A DNA stretch of 9,648 bases. Source: Mailhella sp. (GTDB lineage: Bacteria; Desulfobacterota; Desulfovibrionia; Desulfovibrionales; Desulfovibrionaceae). A program made the translations under genes and the position numbers. Positions 1-6,085 of the stretch are shown one piece after another. A model generated the notes under the pieces. The model had not been told where the DNA came from, ran no database searches, and saw nothing but the letters and a program-made list of their open reading frames with translations. The stretch spans positions 1 to 9,648 of the forward strand of contig JAHHTE010000070.1 of NCBI GenBank assembly GCA_020024815.1. Direction: 5' to 3'. Every line of letters starts with the position of its first letter. Within the stretch, counting starts at the first letter, position 1.

Positions 1-11
1 ATTTTATTTTG

Positions 12-51
12 TATAGAGTGTGTTCTAAATTATTGGGAAACACACTCCATA
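12..51. repeat. Inverted repeat at left edge, possible terminator
   Basis: Arms GAGTGTGTT (16-24) and AACACACTC (39-47) pair perfectly, and the stem extends outward with one mismatch to 12 and 51. The loop is 14 bases. It lies beyond the malic enzyme terminator and may belong to a gene outside the window. There is no clean T tract on either side, so terminator function is only a guess. A related fragment (GTGTGTTTCTAAAATAATT) occurs near 1521. Confidence 0.4.
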
Positions 52-63
52 TTTGTTAAATAA

Positions 64-93
64 AAAAACTCTTTTGTAGGCAAAAGAGTTTTT
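64..93. terminator. Intrinsic terminator of the malic enzyme gene
   Basis: A perfect 13-bp stem, AAAAACTCTTTTG (64-76) with CAAAAGAGTTTTT (81-93), closes a 4-base loop TAGG. Because the stem ends are A/T runs, it can supply a U tract in either direction. It lies about 80 bp after the malic enzyme stop, behind a copy of the three-arm gene-end element. The same stem recurs at 6332-6361 after rfaE1, with only the loop changed. Confidence 0.8.
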
Positions 94-96
94 AGA

Positions 97-157
97 TTAA
101 AAAGTTTTGTAAGGGAGTTTTAGGGGGAGAAACTTTTTCAAAAGTTTTCCCCCTAAA
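97..157 (-). repeat. Three-arm gene-end element, copy 1
   Basis: Read along the malic enzyme transcript (minus strand), this starts about 16 nt after the stop. It has arm A (TTAGGGGG then AAAACTTTT), arm B (AAAAGTTT, CTCCCCCTAA), and arm C (CTCCCTTACAAAACTTTTT). A and B form a long hairpin (120-137 with 140-156 on the plus strand) with one bulge. Related copies are at 6086-6144, 6366-6424 and 7598-7653. I see no reading frame in it. Confidence 0.8.
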
Positions 158-172
158 AAATAAAAATTACTC

Positions 173-1480
173 TTATAAATTTTTATAAACTTCACTTGCT
201 CTTTTGTGGCTTTTTTCTAAACGAGCATGCAAGCTTTTTTTGTACTCTTCAAAATCAGTAATGGGGCGAGTTGCAACGCCAGAATCCATAGCAGCTTTTG
301 CTACGGCAATAGTTTCCCATTCTAAAATTCGAGGATCAAGAGGTTTTGGAATAATATAATCAAAACCAAAACTAAAATCTTGGTTTGCATAGGCTTTTTT
401 TACTTCACTTGGAACTTCTTCTTTAGCGAGGGCTGCAAGAGCTTTTGCTGCAGCAATTTTCATTGCTTCATTAATTTCCGTTGCTCCTACATCTAATGCA
501 CCTCTAAAGAGGAAAGGAAAACCTGATACGTTATTGATTTGATTAGGAAAATCGCTTCTTCCTGTACCTATAATACAATCAGGAACAGCTTTTTTTGCAT
601 CATCATAACTTATTTCAGGGTCAGGATTAGCACAAGCAAAGATAAGAGGATTTTTATTCATGGTTTTTACCATATCCCCATTGATAACGCCTTTTTTTGA
701 AAGACCTAAAAATACATCAGCATTTTTCATAGCTTCTGCCATTGTGCAGTTTTCTTTTTGAGCATAGCGTTTTTTGTATTTATTAAGATCTGTTCTACCA
801 ATATGAATTAACCCTTTTGAATCAAACATAAAAATATTTTTACGTTTAATACCAAGTGCTACATAAAAATTTGCACAAGCAATAGCAGCAGCACCTGCAC
901 CAGAAATAACTATTTTACAAGAAGAAAGTTTTCTTTTTGTTAATTCACAAGCATTAATTAGCCCTGCTCCTGTAATTACTGCAGTACCATGCTGATCATC
1001 ATGGAATACAGGAATATTCATTTCTTTTTTTAAACGGTCTTCAATATAAAAACATTCAGGAGCTTTAATATCTTCTAAATTTATACCACCAAAAGTAGGC
1101 TCAAGGGCTTTAACTATTTGACAAATTTTTTTAGGGTCTTTTTCATCAAGTTCAATATCAAAAACATCTACATCAGCAAACATTTTAAATAAAAGCCCTT
1201 TACCTTCCATAACAGGTTTTGAGGCTTTTGGACCAATATTGCCAAGACCTAAAACAGCTGTACCATTGGAAACAACAGCAATTAAATTTGATCTTCCAGT
1301 GTAATTATCAACTTTTGTTTCATCTTCATAAATTTTCATACAAGGAACAGCAACACCGGGTGAATATGCCATAGATAAATCTTTTTGTGTATCACAGCTT
1401 ACAGTTGGAATTACTTCTACTTTTCCTTTGCGTGGAAATTCATGGTAATCTAATGCTTCTTGGTCAGTATAAAGTGCCAC
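173..1480 (-). CDS. Malic enzyme (malate dehydrogenase, oxaloacetate-decarboxylating), short form
   Basis: This cytosolic enzyme oxidatively decarboxylates malate to pyruvate and CO2, reducing NAD(P). The 435-residue protein has the full family signature. The catalytic Tyr39 lies in AYSPGVA and the catalytic Lys94 in MEGKG. Metal ligands are expected at E136-D137 in GGINLEDIKAP and at D161-D162 in FHDDQHGTA. The dinucleotide loop is GAGAAA (194-199), and later substrate/cofactor motifs are ANPDPE (284-289) and NNVSGFPF (316-323). The length matches the short bacterial type (YtsJ-like), without the phosphotransacetylase-like C-terminal domain of E. coli MaeB. The start is GTG at 1478-1480, supported by a GGAG Shine-Dalgarno sequence at about 1487-1490. 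It is transcribed alone: a 450-bp gap precedes it, and a three-arm element plus a terminator follow. Cofactor preference cannot be settled, although an Asp220 after the second Rossmann strand is compatible with NAD. Confidence 0.95.
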   Translation of the reverse strand: MALYTDQEALDYHEFPRKGKVEVIPTVSCDTQKDLSMAYSPGVAVPCMKIYEDETKVDNYTGRSNLIAVVSNGTAVLGLGNIGPKASKPVMEGKGLLFKMFADVDVFDIELDEKDPKKICQIVKALEPTFGGINLEDIKAPECFYIEDRLKKEMNIPVFHDDQHGTAVITGAGLINACELTKRKLSSCKIVISGAGAAAIACANFYVALGIKRKNIFMFDSKGLIHIGRTDLNKYKKRYAQKENCTMAEAMKNADVFLGLSKKGVINGDMVKTMNKNPLIFACANPDPEISYDDAKKAVPDCIIGTGRSDFPNQINNVSGFPFLFRGALDVGATEINEAMKIAAAKALAALAKEEVPSEVKKAYANQDFSFGFDYIIPKPLDPRILEWETIAVAKAAMDSGVATRPITDFEEYKKSLHARLEKSHKRASEVYKNL

Positions 1481-1572
1481 GATTAGCTCCTTTTATTTTA
1501 TATTAATAATAAAAATTAGGGTGTGTTTCTAAAATAATTTTTTTTCTTGTTAATATAACATTTTCTTCTTTA

Positions 1573-1593
1573 TGCTACTATAACATAGTATCA
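1573..1593. promoter_or_regulatory. Palindrome upstream of malic enzyme, candidate operator
   Basis: TACTATAACATAGTA (1576-1590) has perfect 6-bp arms around AAC. Two further paired bases lie beyond one mismatch, to 1573 and 1593. It sits about 95-115 bp upstream of the malic enzyme GTG start, in the only upstream region of that gene. I could not identify a convincing -35/-10 pair here, and no known regulator motif matches, so the operator role is inference. Confidence 0.35.
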
Positions 1594-1600
1594 CGTTTAA

Positions 1601-1752
1601 TAAGGGGGTTCACCCCTTAGACCCGAGCAGGGTGGTAAGCTTACGGGGGGCAAGCCCCCCTAGCTCTCACCCCTTGCACCCCCGAGCAATGCCCCCCAGT
1701 TTCACACTCTTTCAGCAAGTCGCGTTGCTCCTCGCTTACAGAGAGTGAAACA
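1601..1752. other. GC-rich multi-hairpin intergenic island
   Basis: About 150 bp of markedly GC-rich sequence interrupts very A/T-rich DNA. It contains hairpin TAAGGGG/CCCCTTA (1601-1607 with 1613-1619) and hairpin GGGGGG/CCCCCC around CAAG (1645-1650 with 1655-1660). An imperfect direct repeat begins CACCCCTT at 1611 and again at 1668, each copy ending in GAGCA. A long imperfect inverted repeat (1699-1719 with about 1731-1751) has GTTTCAC/GTGAAAC outer arms and an inner AGCAA/TTGCT stem. I see no plausible ORF. It may be a decayed intergenic repeat or a structured RNA; nothing in the sequence decides this. The rest of the gap at 1481-1931 is A/T-rich and otherwise holds only the palindrome near 1583 and the ferredoxin terminator. 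Confidence 0.55.
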
Positions 1753-1877
1753 TATTAGGTCAGTGATTTTATGAAAATATTTTTTATTTTATAAGCCTAA
1801 TGCGTTAAAGTAATTCTAAATAATGTTTTTTTTAGAATATAGTTTTAAGAGTATAAAAATTTTACATAAATAATATT

Positions 1878-1910
1878 AAAAAAAAGTGGCAAAGCCTTTG
1901 CTCTGCCACT
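1878..1910 (-). terminator. Intrinsic terminator of the ferredoxin gene
   Basis: On the minus strand the stem AGTGGCA/TGCCACT (plus-strand arms 1885-1891 and 1904-1910) continues inward past one mismatch with AGC/GCT around a 4-base loop. Eight Ts follow it (A run 1878-1885 on the plus strand). It lies 21 bp after the ferredoxin stop. Confidence 0.9.
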
Positions 1911-1931
1911 AAATATTGATTGGTATAATAA

Positions 1932-2120
1932 TTATACTTCTTCAATGGTAATTGCGTCGTGTTCGCAAACACCTGTACAGGATTCACAACCAAGACAGTC
2001 GTCTGGGTTTTGTGCTTCGCACTTACCGTCAACAATTTCATAAAGGCTTACTGGACAGATGTCTACACATTCTCCACAGCCAACGCATTTGTCAGTATCA
2101 ACACTAACTGAATAACCCAT
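1932..2120 (-). CDS. Ferredoxin with two [4Fe-4S] cluster motifs
   Basis: This is a small cytosolic electron carrier of the bacterial 8Fe type (62 residues), resembling Desulfovibrio ferredoxins. Cluster motif I is C12-x2-C15-x2-C18-x3-C22-P; motif II is C42-x2-C45-x2-C48-x3-C52 followed by Glu instead of the usual Pro. One extra Cys (C34) lies between them. The protein is acidic, as expected of a ferredoxin. An in-frame ATG lies 30 bp further upstream, but the ATG at 2118-2120 is chosen because a perfect GGAGG (2126-2130) sits 5 nt before it and the protein then begins MGYSVSVDTDKC like its relatives. The gene has its own candidate promoter and its own terminator, so it is probably monocistronic, although thrC upstream has no visible terminator and could read through. 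Redox partners cannot be inferred from this window. Confidence 0.95.
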   Translation of the reverse strand: MGYSVSVDTDKCVGCGECVDICPVSLYEIVDGKCEAQNPDDCLGCESCTGVCEHDAITIEEV

Positions 2121-2133
2121 GATGTCCTCCAAA

Positions 2134-2148
2134 GTTAGCCATGCTAAC
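2134..2148 (-). promoter_or_regulatory. Leader hairpin just before the ferredoxin ribosome binding site
   Basis: GTTAGC/GCTAAC arms (2134-2139 and 2143-2148) close a 3-base loop. In the mRNA the hairpin ends 3 nt before the GGAGG, so it could affect ribosome access or mRNA stability. With only 6 bp it may also be chance. Confidence 0.35.
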
Positions 2149-2158
2149 ATTATGAATT

Positions 2159-2172
2159 ACCACTTAAGTGGT
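2159..2172. promoter_or_regulatory. Perfect 14-bp palindrome at the ferredoxin transcription start
   Basis: ACCACTTAAGTGGT is a gapless perfect palindrome. It begins where transcription from the candidate promoter at 2179-2207 would start, about 40 nt upstream of the ATG. Its position suits a repressor operator. I do not recognise the cognate regulator. Confidence 0.45.
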
Positions 2173-2178
2173 CTTATT

Positions 2179-2207
2179 CAAATAGCTTGCTGTGAATAAT
2201 CTGTCAA
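2179..2207 (-). promoter_or_regulatory. Candidate sigma70 promoter of the ferredoxin gene
   Basis: On the minus strand a consensus -35 TTGACA (2207-2202) is followed after 17 bp by TATTTG (2184-2179), a weak -10. The start would fall near 2172, giving a leader of about 50 nt. Confidence 0.45.
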
Positions 2208-2251
2208 GTATAAAATTAAATTAACTATTTAAATATGTTTTATAATTTTAC

Positions 2252-3685
2252 TTACTTAGAAAGTAGGTTCATAAATTTTGCAATGTTTTCTGCACATTGT
2301 TTTGTATATTCTTCTTTTGAAAGAGTTTGTTTTTTTTCTTTATCAATAATTGTATGTGGTTTATTTTGTAAATTTTCTTTTGGTGTTACTCCAAATTCAG
2401 AAGGGAAATTTCCTGAAAAATACATTTCTTGGAAACCAGAAAATTTTAAAGCATGAGCTGTTGCGTCTAAAATAGCAAATTCATCAGTTATTTTGCCTAA
2501 ATTTTTTGCTTTTATAAGACCTGCTAAACATTCCCCACCTTGTGTGCAAGAAATATGACCATGCATATTTGCAAGAATCATAGCGTCCATAATTTCTTGT
2601 TCTGTAACTTGAATAACATTAAAATCACCACCAAGAGCCTCATATTCTGCCACAAGCTTTTGCACACGAGGGAATGAAACAGGATTGCCTATCATAGCAG
2701 CTTGAGCAACACTTGCTTTAACCTCAACAGGTTTGTAACTACGAGTTTCTTTTGGTTGATTATAATATTGATAAACTGGATCAGCATGATGAGATTGCAC
2801 GCCAAATAAACGTGGTAATGCGTCAATAATATCAAGTTTTTTCATTTTGATTAAACCTGACATAATTGCTGTAATGTTACCAGCATTACCAATTGGAACA
2901 AAAAGTGCTTTATTTTGTAATTGCCAGCGATATTCTTGTGCAACTTCATAGGCATAGGATTCTTGTCCTAAAATACGCCAGCTATTTTTAGAATTTAAAA
3001 GAGCAACACGATAATTATTGGCTAGATATTCAACAACTTTCATGCAATCATCAAAAACTCCGGGAATTTGCAAAACAGTTGCACCACTTCCAAGAGGTTG
3101 TGATAATTGTTGGGGTGTTACTTTTCCTTCAGGTAAAAGTACGACTGTTTTAATTGGATCTCCAACATACGCACCATATAGAGCTGCTGCTGCTGATGTA
3201 TCCCCAGTAGAAGCACAAATAGTTAACACATTATCCCATTTATGTTTACGTACCATTGCTTTTAAATAACTAAATGCACCAGCCATACCTCTATCTTTAA
3301 AGGAAGCAGAAGGATTTTGTCCTTCATGTTTAAAAGCAAAATTAAGCTTAAGTTTTTCTTTTAATGCTTTAGAAGCTTCAACAATAGGACTATGTCCATC
3401 ACCTAAATAAAGAATATCTTCTTCCTCTAAAACAGGTGCCATTAATTCATAAAAACGGAATATGCCTTTTAACGCATGGCAATTAGTAGCACGGCGTTCA
3501 TCAAAAAGTTTTTGCCATTCTTTGCCTGATTTTTCTTTGTATTTTTCAAATTCTAAATCGTTTAAAAGAAGAACTCCACCACAATCTGGGCAAGTATATA
3601 ATAAATTATCAATGCCATGATGTTTTTGACATTTTGTGCAAACATATTCCATTTCATGGCGAATTTTTGGAAAATCAGACATCAT
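2252..3685 (-). CDS. thrC: Threonine synthase
   Basis: This PLP enzyme converts O-phospho-L-homoserine to L-threonine and phosphate, the last step of threonine synthesis. The 477-residue protein begins with a zinc-ribbon-like CxxC pair (C16-C19 and C32-C35) before the fold-type-II catalytic core. Core motifs are the PLP lysine K130 in PSASFKDRG, the STGDTSAAA segment (159-167), and the cofactor-phosphate loop PIGNAGN (264-270). A C-terminal stretch ALKFSGFQEMY (412-422) is also typical. The length and the zinc-ribbon start fit threonine synthases of this group. Two adjacent ATGs (3685 and 3682) are possible; AAGGA at about 3691-3695 serves either. The gene follows the GntR gene by 11 bp, so they are very likely co-transcribed. 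No homoserine kinase or dehydrogenase gene is present. Archaeal cysteate synthase is a paralogue of this family and is a remote alternative. Confidence 0.93.
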   Translation of the reverse strand: MMSDFPKIRHEMEYVCTKCQKHHGIDNLLYTCPDCGGVLLLNDLEFEKYKEKSGKEWQKLFDERRATNCHALKGIFRFYELMAPVLEEEDILYLGDGHSPIVEASKALKEKLKLNFAFKHEGQNPSASFKDRGMAGAFSYLKAMVRKHKWDNVLTICASTGDTSAAAALYGAYVGDPIKTVVLLPEGKVTPQQLSQPLGSGATVLQIPGVFDDCMKVVEYLANNYRVALLNSKNSWRILGQESYAYEVAQEYRWQLQNKALFVPIGNAGNITAIMSGLIKMKKLDIIDALPRLFGVQSHHADPVYQYYNQPKETRSYKPVEVKASVAQAAMIGNPVSFPRVQKLVAEYEALGGDFNVIQVTEQEIMDAMILANMHGHISCTQGGECLAGLIKAKNLGKITDEFAILDATAHALKFSGFQEMYFSGNFPSEFGVTPKENLQNKPHTIIDKEKKQTLSKEEYTKQCAENIAKFMNLLSK

Positions 3686-3696
3686 TCTATCCTTTT

Positions 3697-4362
3697 TTAT
3701 GCTTTTATATCTTGTTCAACGTGTTTAGAAATTATTTCTGCAATTTCATTATAATGATAATGTATAGTTTTACGTATAATTTCAGGATCTTTTGTAAAAA
3801 TAGCGTCCACTACGGCTTTATGTCTTTCATAAAAATGTGATGGATCACTTATAGCTCGCCAATAAGGATAACAAAGAAATTTTGAAATGTTTGAGCATGA
3901 AAGTCTTGACATTTGAATAAGTTGCTCATTATCGCAATGGCTTAATAACATATTATGCAAAAGTTCATCAAGTTCTTGTAGTTCATCTACATCTTTCACT
4001 TTTGCACTTTTATCTTTTATTGTTTCTAAAATATGTGATAAATCATTATAATCTTCTTCTGTCCAAAGATGCAAAGACATAATAATTCCTTCACTTTCTA
4101 AAATAGCTGAAATGCTATATCCATTTAATATTTCTTTTGGTGTTAATATTCGTATTGTTTTTCCTTTTTGTGGTTCTGCTGATACTAAACCTTCTTGAAC
4201 TAAAATTTGTAAAGCTTCTCGAATTGGAGCACGGCTAATACCAAGCATTTGAGAAAGTTCTGCTTCCTTAATAGGATCACCAGGACGCAATTTTCCTTGT
4301 TGAATTAATTTACGTATATATTGATTAACCTGTAATGAATATGTTTGTTTTTGAAAATCCAT
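3697..4362 (-). CDS. GntR-family transcriptional regulator, FadR/FCD type
   Basis: This 221-residue DNA-binding regulator probably controls the divergent lyase-ridA operon and its own operon with thrC. The N-terminal winged helix (about 8-72) has the typical PGDPIKEAELSQMLGISRAPIREALQ region (27-52), with the wing at EPQKGKTIRI. The C-terminal helical domain (about 78-215) fits the FCD ligand-binding fold. Candidate metal or ligand residues are D132, H136, H181 and H201/H203; in this family they often bind a metal that contacts a carboxylate effector. The start at 4360-4362 has only a weak GGG ribosome site 5 nt upstream. The effector cannot be read from sequence; an amino acid or 2-oxo acid related to the flanking genes is inference. 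Confidence 0.9.
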   Translation of the reverse strand: MDFQKQTYSLQVNQYIRKLIQQGKLRPGDPIKEAELSQMLGISRAPIREALQILVQEGLVSAEPQKGKTIRILTPKEILNGYSISAILESEGIIMSLHLWTEEDYNDLSHILETIKDKSAKVKDVDELQELDELLHNMLLSHCDNEQLIQMSRLSCSNISKFLCYPYWRAISDPSHFYERHKAVVDAIFTKDPEIIRKTIHYHYNEIAEIISKHVEQDIKA

Positions 4363-4393
4363 AACTACCCTAAAAAAATAAGATAAAAATAAA

Positions 4394-4420
4394 GTTATAG
4401 GGATAAGACTTTCTTGTCAA
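4394..4420 (-). promoter_or_regulatory. Candidate promoter of the gntR-thrC operon
   Basis: On the minus strand, TTGACA (4420-4415) and TATAAC (4399-4394) are separated by 15 bp, shorter than the ideal 17. The -35 lies between the arms of the inverted repeat at 4402-4430, and the spacer contains one arm. Bound protein there would be expected to block RNA polymerase, so autoregulation is plausible. Confidence 0.4.
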
Positions 4421-4430
4421 TCGTCTTATC
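4402..4430. promoter_or_regulatory. Inverted repeat over the gntR promoter, candidate operator
   Basis: Perfect 8-bp arms GATAAGAC (4402-4409) and GTCTTATC (4423-4430) have centres 21 bp apart, two helical turns, so both arms face the same side of the DNA. It overlaps the candidate gntR promoter. It may bind the GntR protein, but no family-specific motif proves it. Confidence 0.5.
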
Positions 4431-4458
4431 TATAAATATTTTTATATTTATTTATTAA

Positions 4459-4506
4459 AATGTTGACAGAATATTAAATAAATTATAAATAAAAATTGTC
4501 GACATT
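4459..4506. promoter_or_regulatory. Second inverted repeat in the divergent control region
   Basis: AATGTTGACA (4459-4468) and TGTCGACATT (4497-4506) are inverted copies matching at 9 of 10 positions. The right copy contains the perfect 8-bp palindrome TGTCGACA, in context TTGTCGACAT. That resembles the GT...AC core typical of FadR-family operators. The left copy overlaps the -35 of the candidate lyase promoter and the right copy lies near its start. Confidence 0.5.
4463..4489 (+). promoter_or_regulatory. Candidate promoter of the lyase-ridA operon
   Basis: Consensus TTGACA (4463-4468) is followed by TATAAA (4484-4489) after 15 bp. A 17-bp spacing gives a poorer TAAATA, and an alternative start further down (TATATT at 4517-4522) is possible. 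The A/T richness makes the exact -10 uncertain. Confidence 0.4.
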
Positions 4507-4579
4507 AATACATTATTATATTTTAAACTAACCTTTAACTATGACAAGTTCTTCTTGCCATATCTAATGAGAGATTTTT

Positions 4580-5581
4580 ATGAACTTAGCAAAATTTGAA
4601 AGACGTGGATACGTAAAAGAAGCTACTCCAATCGAGTTCTTACCTAACTTCTCAAAAGCTCTTGGCAATAAAATTAATGTTTATATTAAACGTGATGATC
4701 TTTTACCTGGAACAAGTGGTGGTAATAAAACTCGTAAATTAGATTTTTGTATTGCTGATGCCTTAGCAAAAGGTGCTGATACCATTATTACTTGTGGTGC
4801 TGTACAATCTAACCACTGCCGTTTAACTCTTTCTTGGGCTGTAAAAGAAGGACTTGATTGCTATTTAGTATTAGAAGAACGCGTAAAAAATAGCTATAAA
4901 CCTGAAGCTTCTGGTAATAACTTCTTATTCCATTTACTTGGCGTAAAAGGAATTAGTGTTGTTGAAGGTGGCTCAAACATGATGGCTGAAATGGAAAAAG
5001 TTGCTGAAAAGCTTAAAGCTGAAGGTAAAAAGCCATACATTGTGCCTGGTGGTGCTTCTAATGCTCTTGGTGCATTAGGTTATGTAAGTTGCATGGAAGA
5101 AATTATGCACCAAATGTTTACACAAGGTTTAAAATTTGATCATATGGTTGTTCCAAGTGGTTCTGCTGGTACTCATGCTGGTATTATTGCAGGTATGATT
5201 GGTAACAACATTAATATTCCTGTTACTGGTATTGGTGTTAACCGTCCAAAAGCAAAACAACAAGAAGCAGTTCATTCTCTTGCAAACCAAGCTCTTGAGC
5301 TTATTGGTGTTGATGCACGTGTTCCAGCTGATAAAGTTGTAGCTTATGATGATTATGTAGGACCTGGCTACTCTTTACCTACTGATGCTATGGTTGAAGC
5401 TGTAAAACTTCTTGCTACAACAGAAGGTATCTTACTTGACCCTGTTTACTCTGGTAAAGCTATGAGCGGTCTTATTGATCTTGCTAGAAAAGATTATTTC
5501 CCTCAAGGTGCTAACGTATTATTCTTGCATACTGGTGGTTCTCCTGCTCTTTATGCATACTTAGATTGCTTCAATAAATAA
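4580..5581 (+). CDS. D-cysteine desulfhydrase family PLP lyase (possibly L-cysteate sulfo-lyase)
   Basis: This 333-residue fold-type-II PLP enzyme belongs to the ACC deaminase/D-cysteine desulfhydrase family. The expected reaction is alpha,beta-elimination of D-cysteine to sulfide and 2-aminoacrylate, which becomes pyruvate and ammonia. The PLP lysine is K50 in TSGGNKTRKLDF, and the conserved QSN (76-78) follows. Other motifs are the phosphate-binding SGSAGTHAG (193-201), the active-site Tyr region YSLPT (264-268), EGILLDPVYSGKA (282-294) and the HTGG end (317-320). The length is typical. DcyD and the cysteate lyase CuyA are close relatives and cannot be separated by eye, so no symbol is given. 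True ACC deaminase is less likely. The ATG has a weak GAGAG site 6 nt upstream. It is first in an operon with ridA, 45 bp downstream, whose product would clear the 2-aminoacrylate formed. Codons such as AAC, TTC and TAC are fairly frequent, consistent with good expression. Confidence 0.88.
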   Translation: MNLAKFERRGYVKEATPIEFLPNFSKALGNKINVYIKRDDLLPGTSGGNKTRKLDFCIADALAKGADTIITCGAVQSNHCRLTLSWAVKEGLDCYLVLEERVKNSYKPEASGNNFLFHLLGVKGISVVEGGSNMMAEMEKVAEKLKAEGKKPYIVPGGASNALGALGYVSCMEEIMHQMFTQGLKFDHMVVPSGSAGTHAGIIAGMIGNNINIPVTGIGVNRPKAKQQEAVHSLANQALELIGVDARVPADKVVAYDDYVGPGYSLPTDAMVEAVKLLATTEGILLDPVYSGKAMSGLIDLARKDYFPQGANVLFLHTGGSPALYAYLDCFNK

Positions 5582-5626
5582 TTTTTGCTACAATTCTTTT
5601 GAACAAAAATTATCTTAGGAGAATAT

Positions 5627-6004
5627 ATGAAAGAAATTATTTTTACAGAAGAAGCTCCAAAAGCTGTTGGTCCTTACTCTCAAGCAACTAAAGTAGGAAA
5701 TATGGTTTACCTTTCAGGTCAACTTGGTTTAGATCCTGCTACTGGTAAATTAGCAGAAGGTGGCGTAGCAGCTCAAGCTAAACAAGCTCTTGCAAATATT
5801 CAAGCTTTACTTAAAAAAATTGGTGCAACCCCTGAAAATGTTGTAAAAACAACTGTTTTTATTACTGATATGGCTAATTTTGCAGAAGTAAATACAGAGT
5901 ATGCAAAAGTATTTACAAAAGATTTTCCAGCTCGTTCTTGCGTTGCTGTTGCACAATTACCTCTTAATGGTCTTGTTGAAATTGAGTTAATTGTTGCTTT
6001 ATAA
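5627..6004 (+). CDS. ridA: RidA: 2-iminobutanoate/2-iminopropanoate deaminase
   Basis: RidA hydrolyses reactive enamine/imine intermediates, chiefly 2-aminoacrylate/2-iminopropanoate to pyruvate and ammonia and 2-iminobutanoate to 2-oxobutanoate, protecting PLP enzymes. The 125 residues are family length (YjgF/YER057c/UK114, a chorismate-mutase-like trimer). It carries the key Arg103 and Cys105 in PARSCVAVAQLP and Glu118 in VEIE, at the spacing seen in the well-studied enterobacterial RidA. Also typical are AVGPYSQA (13-20), VYLSGQLG (27-34) and TTVFITDM (75-82). A strong AGGAG (5617-5621) lies 5 nt before the ATG. Placement behind a lyase that produces 2-aminoacrylate strongly suggests they act in sequence. 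The operon ends at the terminator 32 bp downstream. Confidence 0.95.
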   Translation: MKEIIFTEEAPKAVGPYSQATKVGNMVYLSGQLGLDPATGKLAEGGVAAQAKQALANIQALLKKIGATPENVVKTTVFITDMANFAEVNTEYAKVFTKDFPARSCVAVAQLPLNGLVEIELIVAL

Positions 6005-6035
6005 TTTTACTCCTTGTAAACCTCAACATATAAAT

Positions 6036-6063
6036 AAGCACTGGTTATCCAGTGCTTTTTTTT
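6036..6063 (+). terminator. Intrinsic terminator of the lyase-ridA operon
   Basis: A 9-bp perfect stem AAGCACTGG (6036-6044) with CCAGTGCTT (6049-6057) has a TTAT loop and continues into a run of eight Ts ending at 6063. This is a textbook rho-independent terminator. Confidence 0.95.
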
Positions 6064-6085
6064 GTTTTACTTTTTACTTTTTTTA

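Noticed and set aside
19..1540. Related fragments GTGTGTTCTAAATTATT (19-35) and GTGTGTTTCTAAAATAATT (1521-1539) flanking the malic enzyme gene
   Set aside because: The similarity is short and A/T-rich. There are no matching ends, target duplications or transposase, so it is not evidence of a mobile unit.
1699..1752. GTTTCAC and GTGAAACA look like two halves of parS split by 39 bp
   Set aside because: ParB needs the contiguous 16-bp palindrome. The arms belong to a longer imperfect inverted repeat in the GC-rich island, so the resemblance is probably chance.
2121..2150. Longer ferredoxin start at 2150 adding ten residues
   Set aside because: It lacks a ribosome site, and the downstream ATG has a perfect GGAGG at good spacing and gives the usual family N-terminus.
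2235..2456. Plus-strand open frame opposite the 3' end of thrC
   Set aside because: It lies largely within thrC on the other strand, shows no family motif and has low-complexity hydrophobic composition typical of a shadow frame.
4542..4560. TGACAAG near the lyase start as a reverse complement of CTTGTCA at 4413-4419
   Set aside because: A 7-bp match at about 130 bp in A/T-rich DNA is expected by chance, and the surrounding bases do not extend it.
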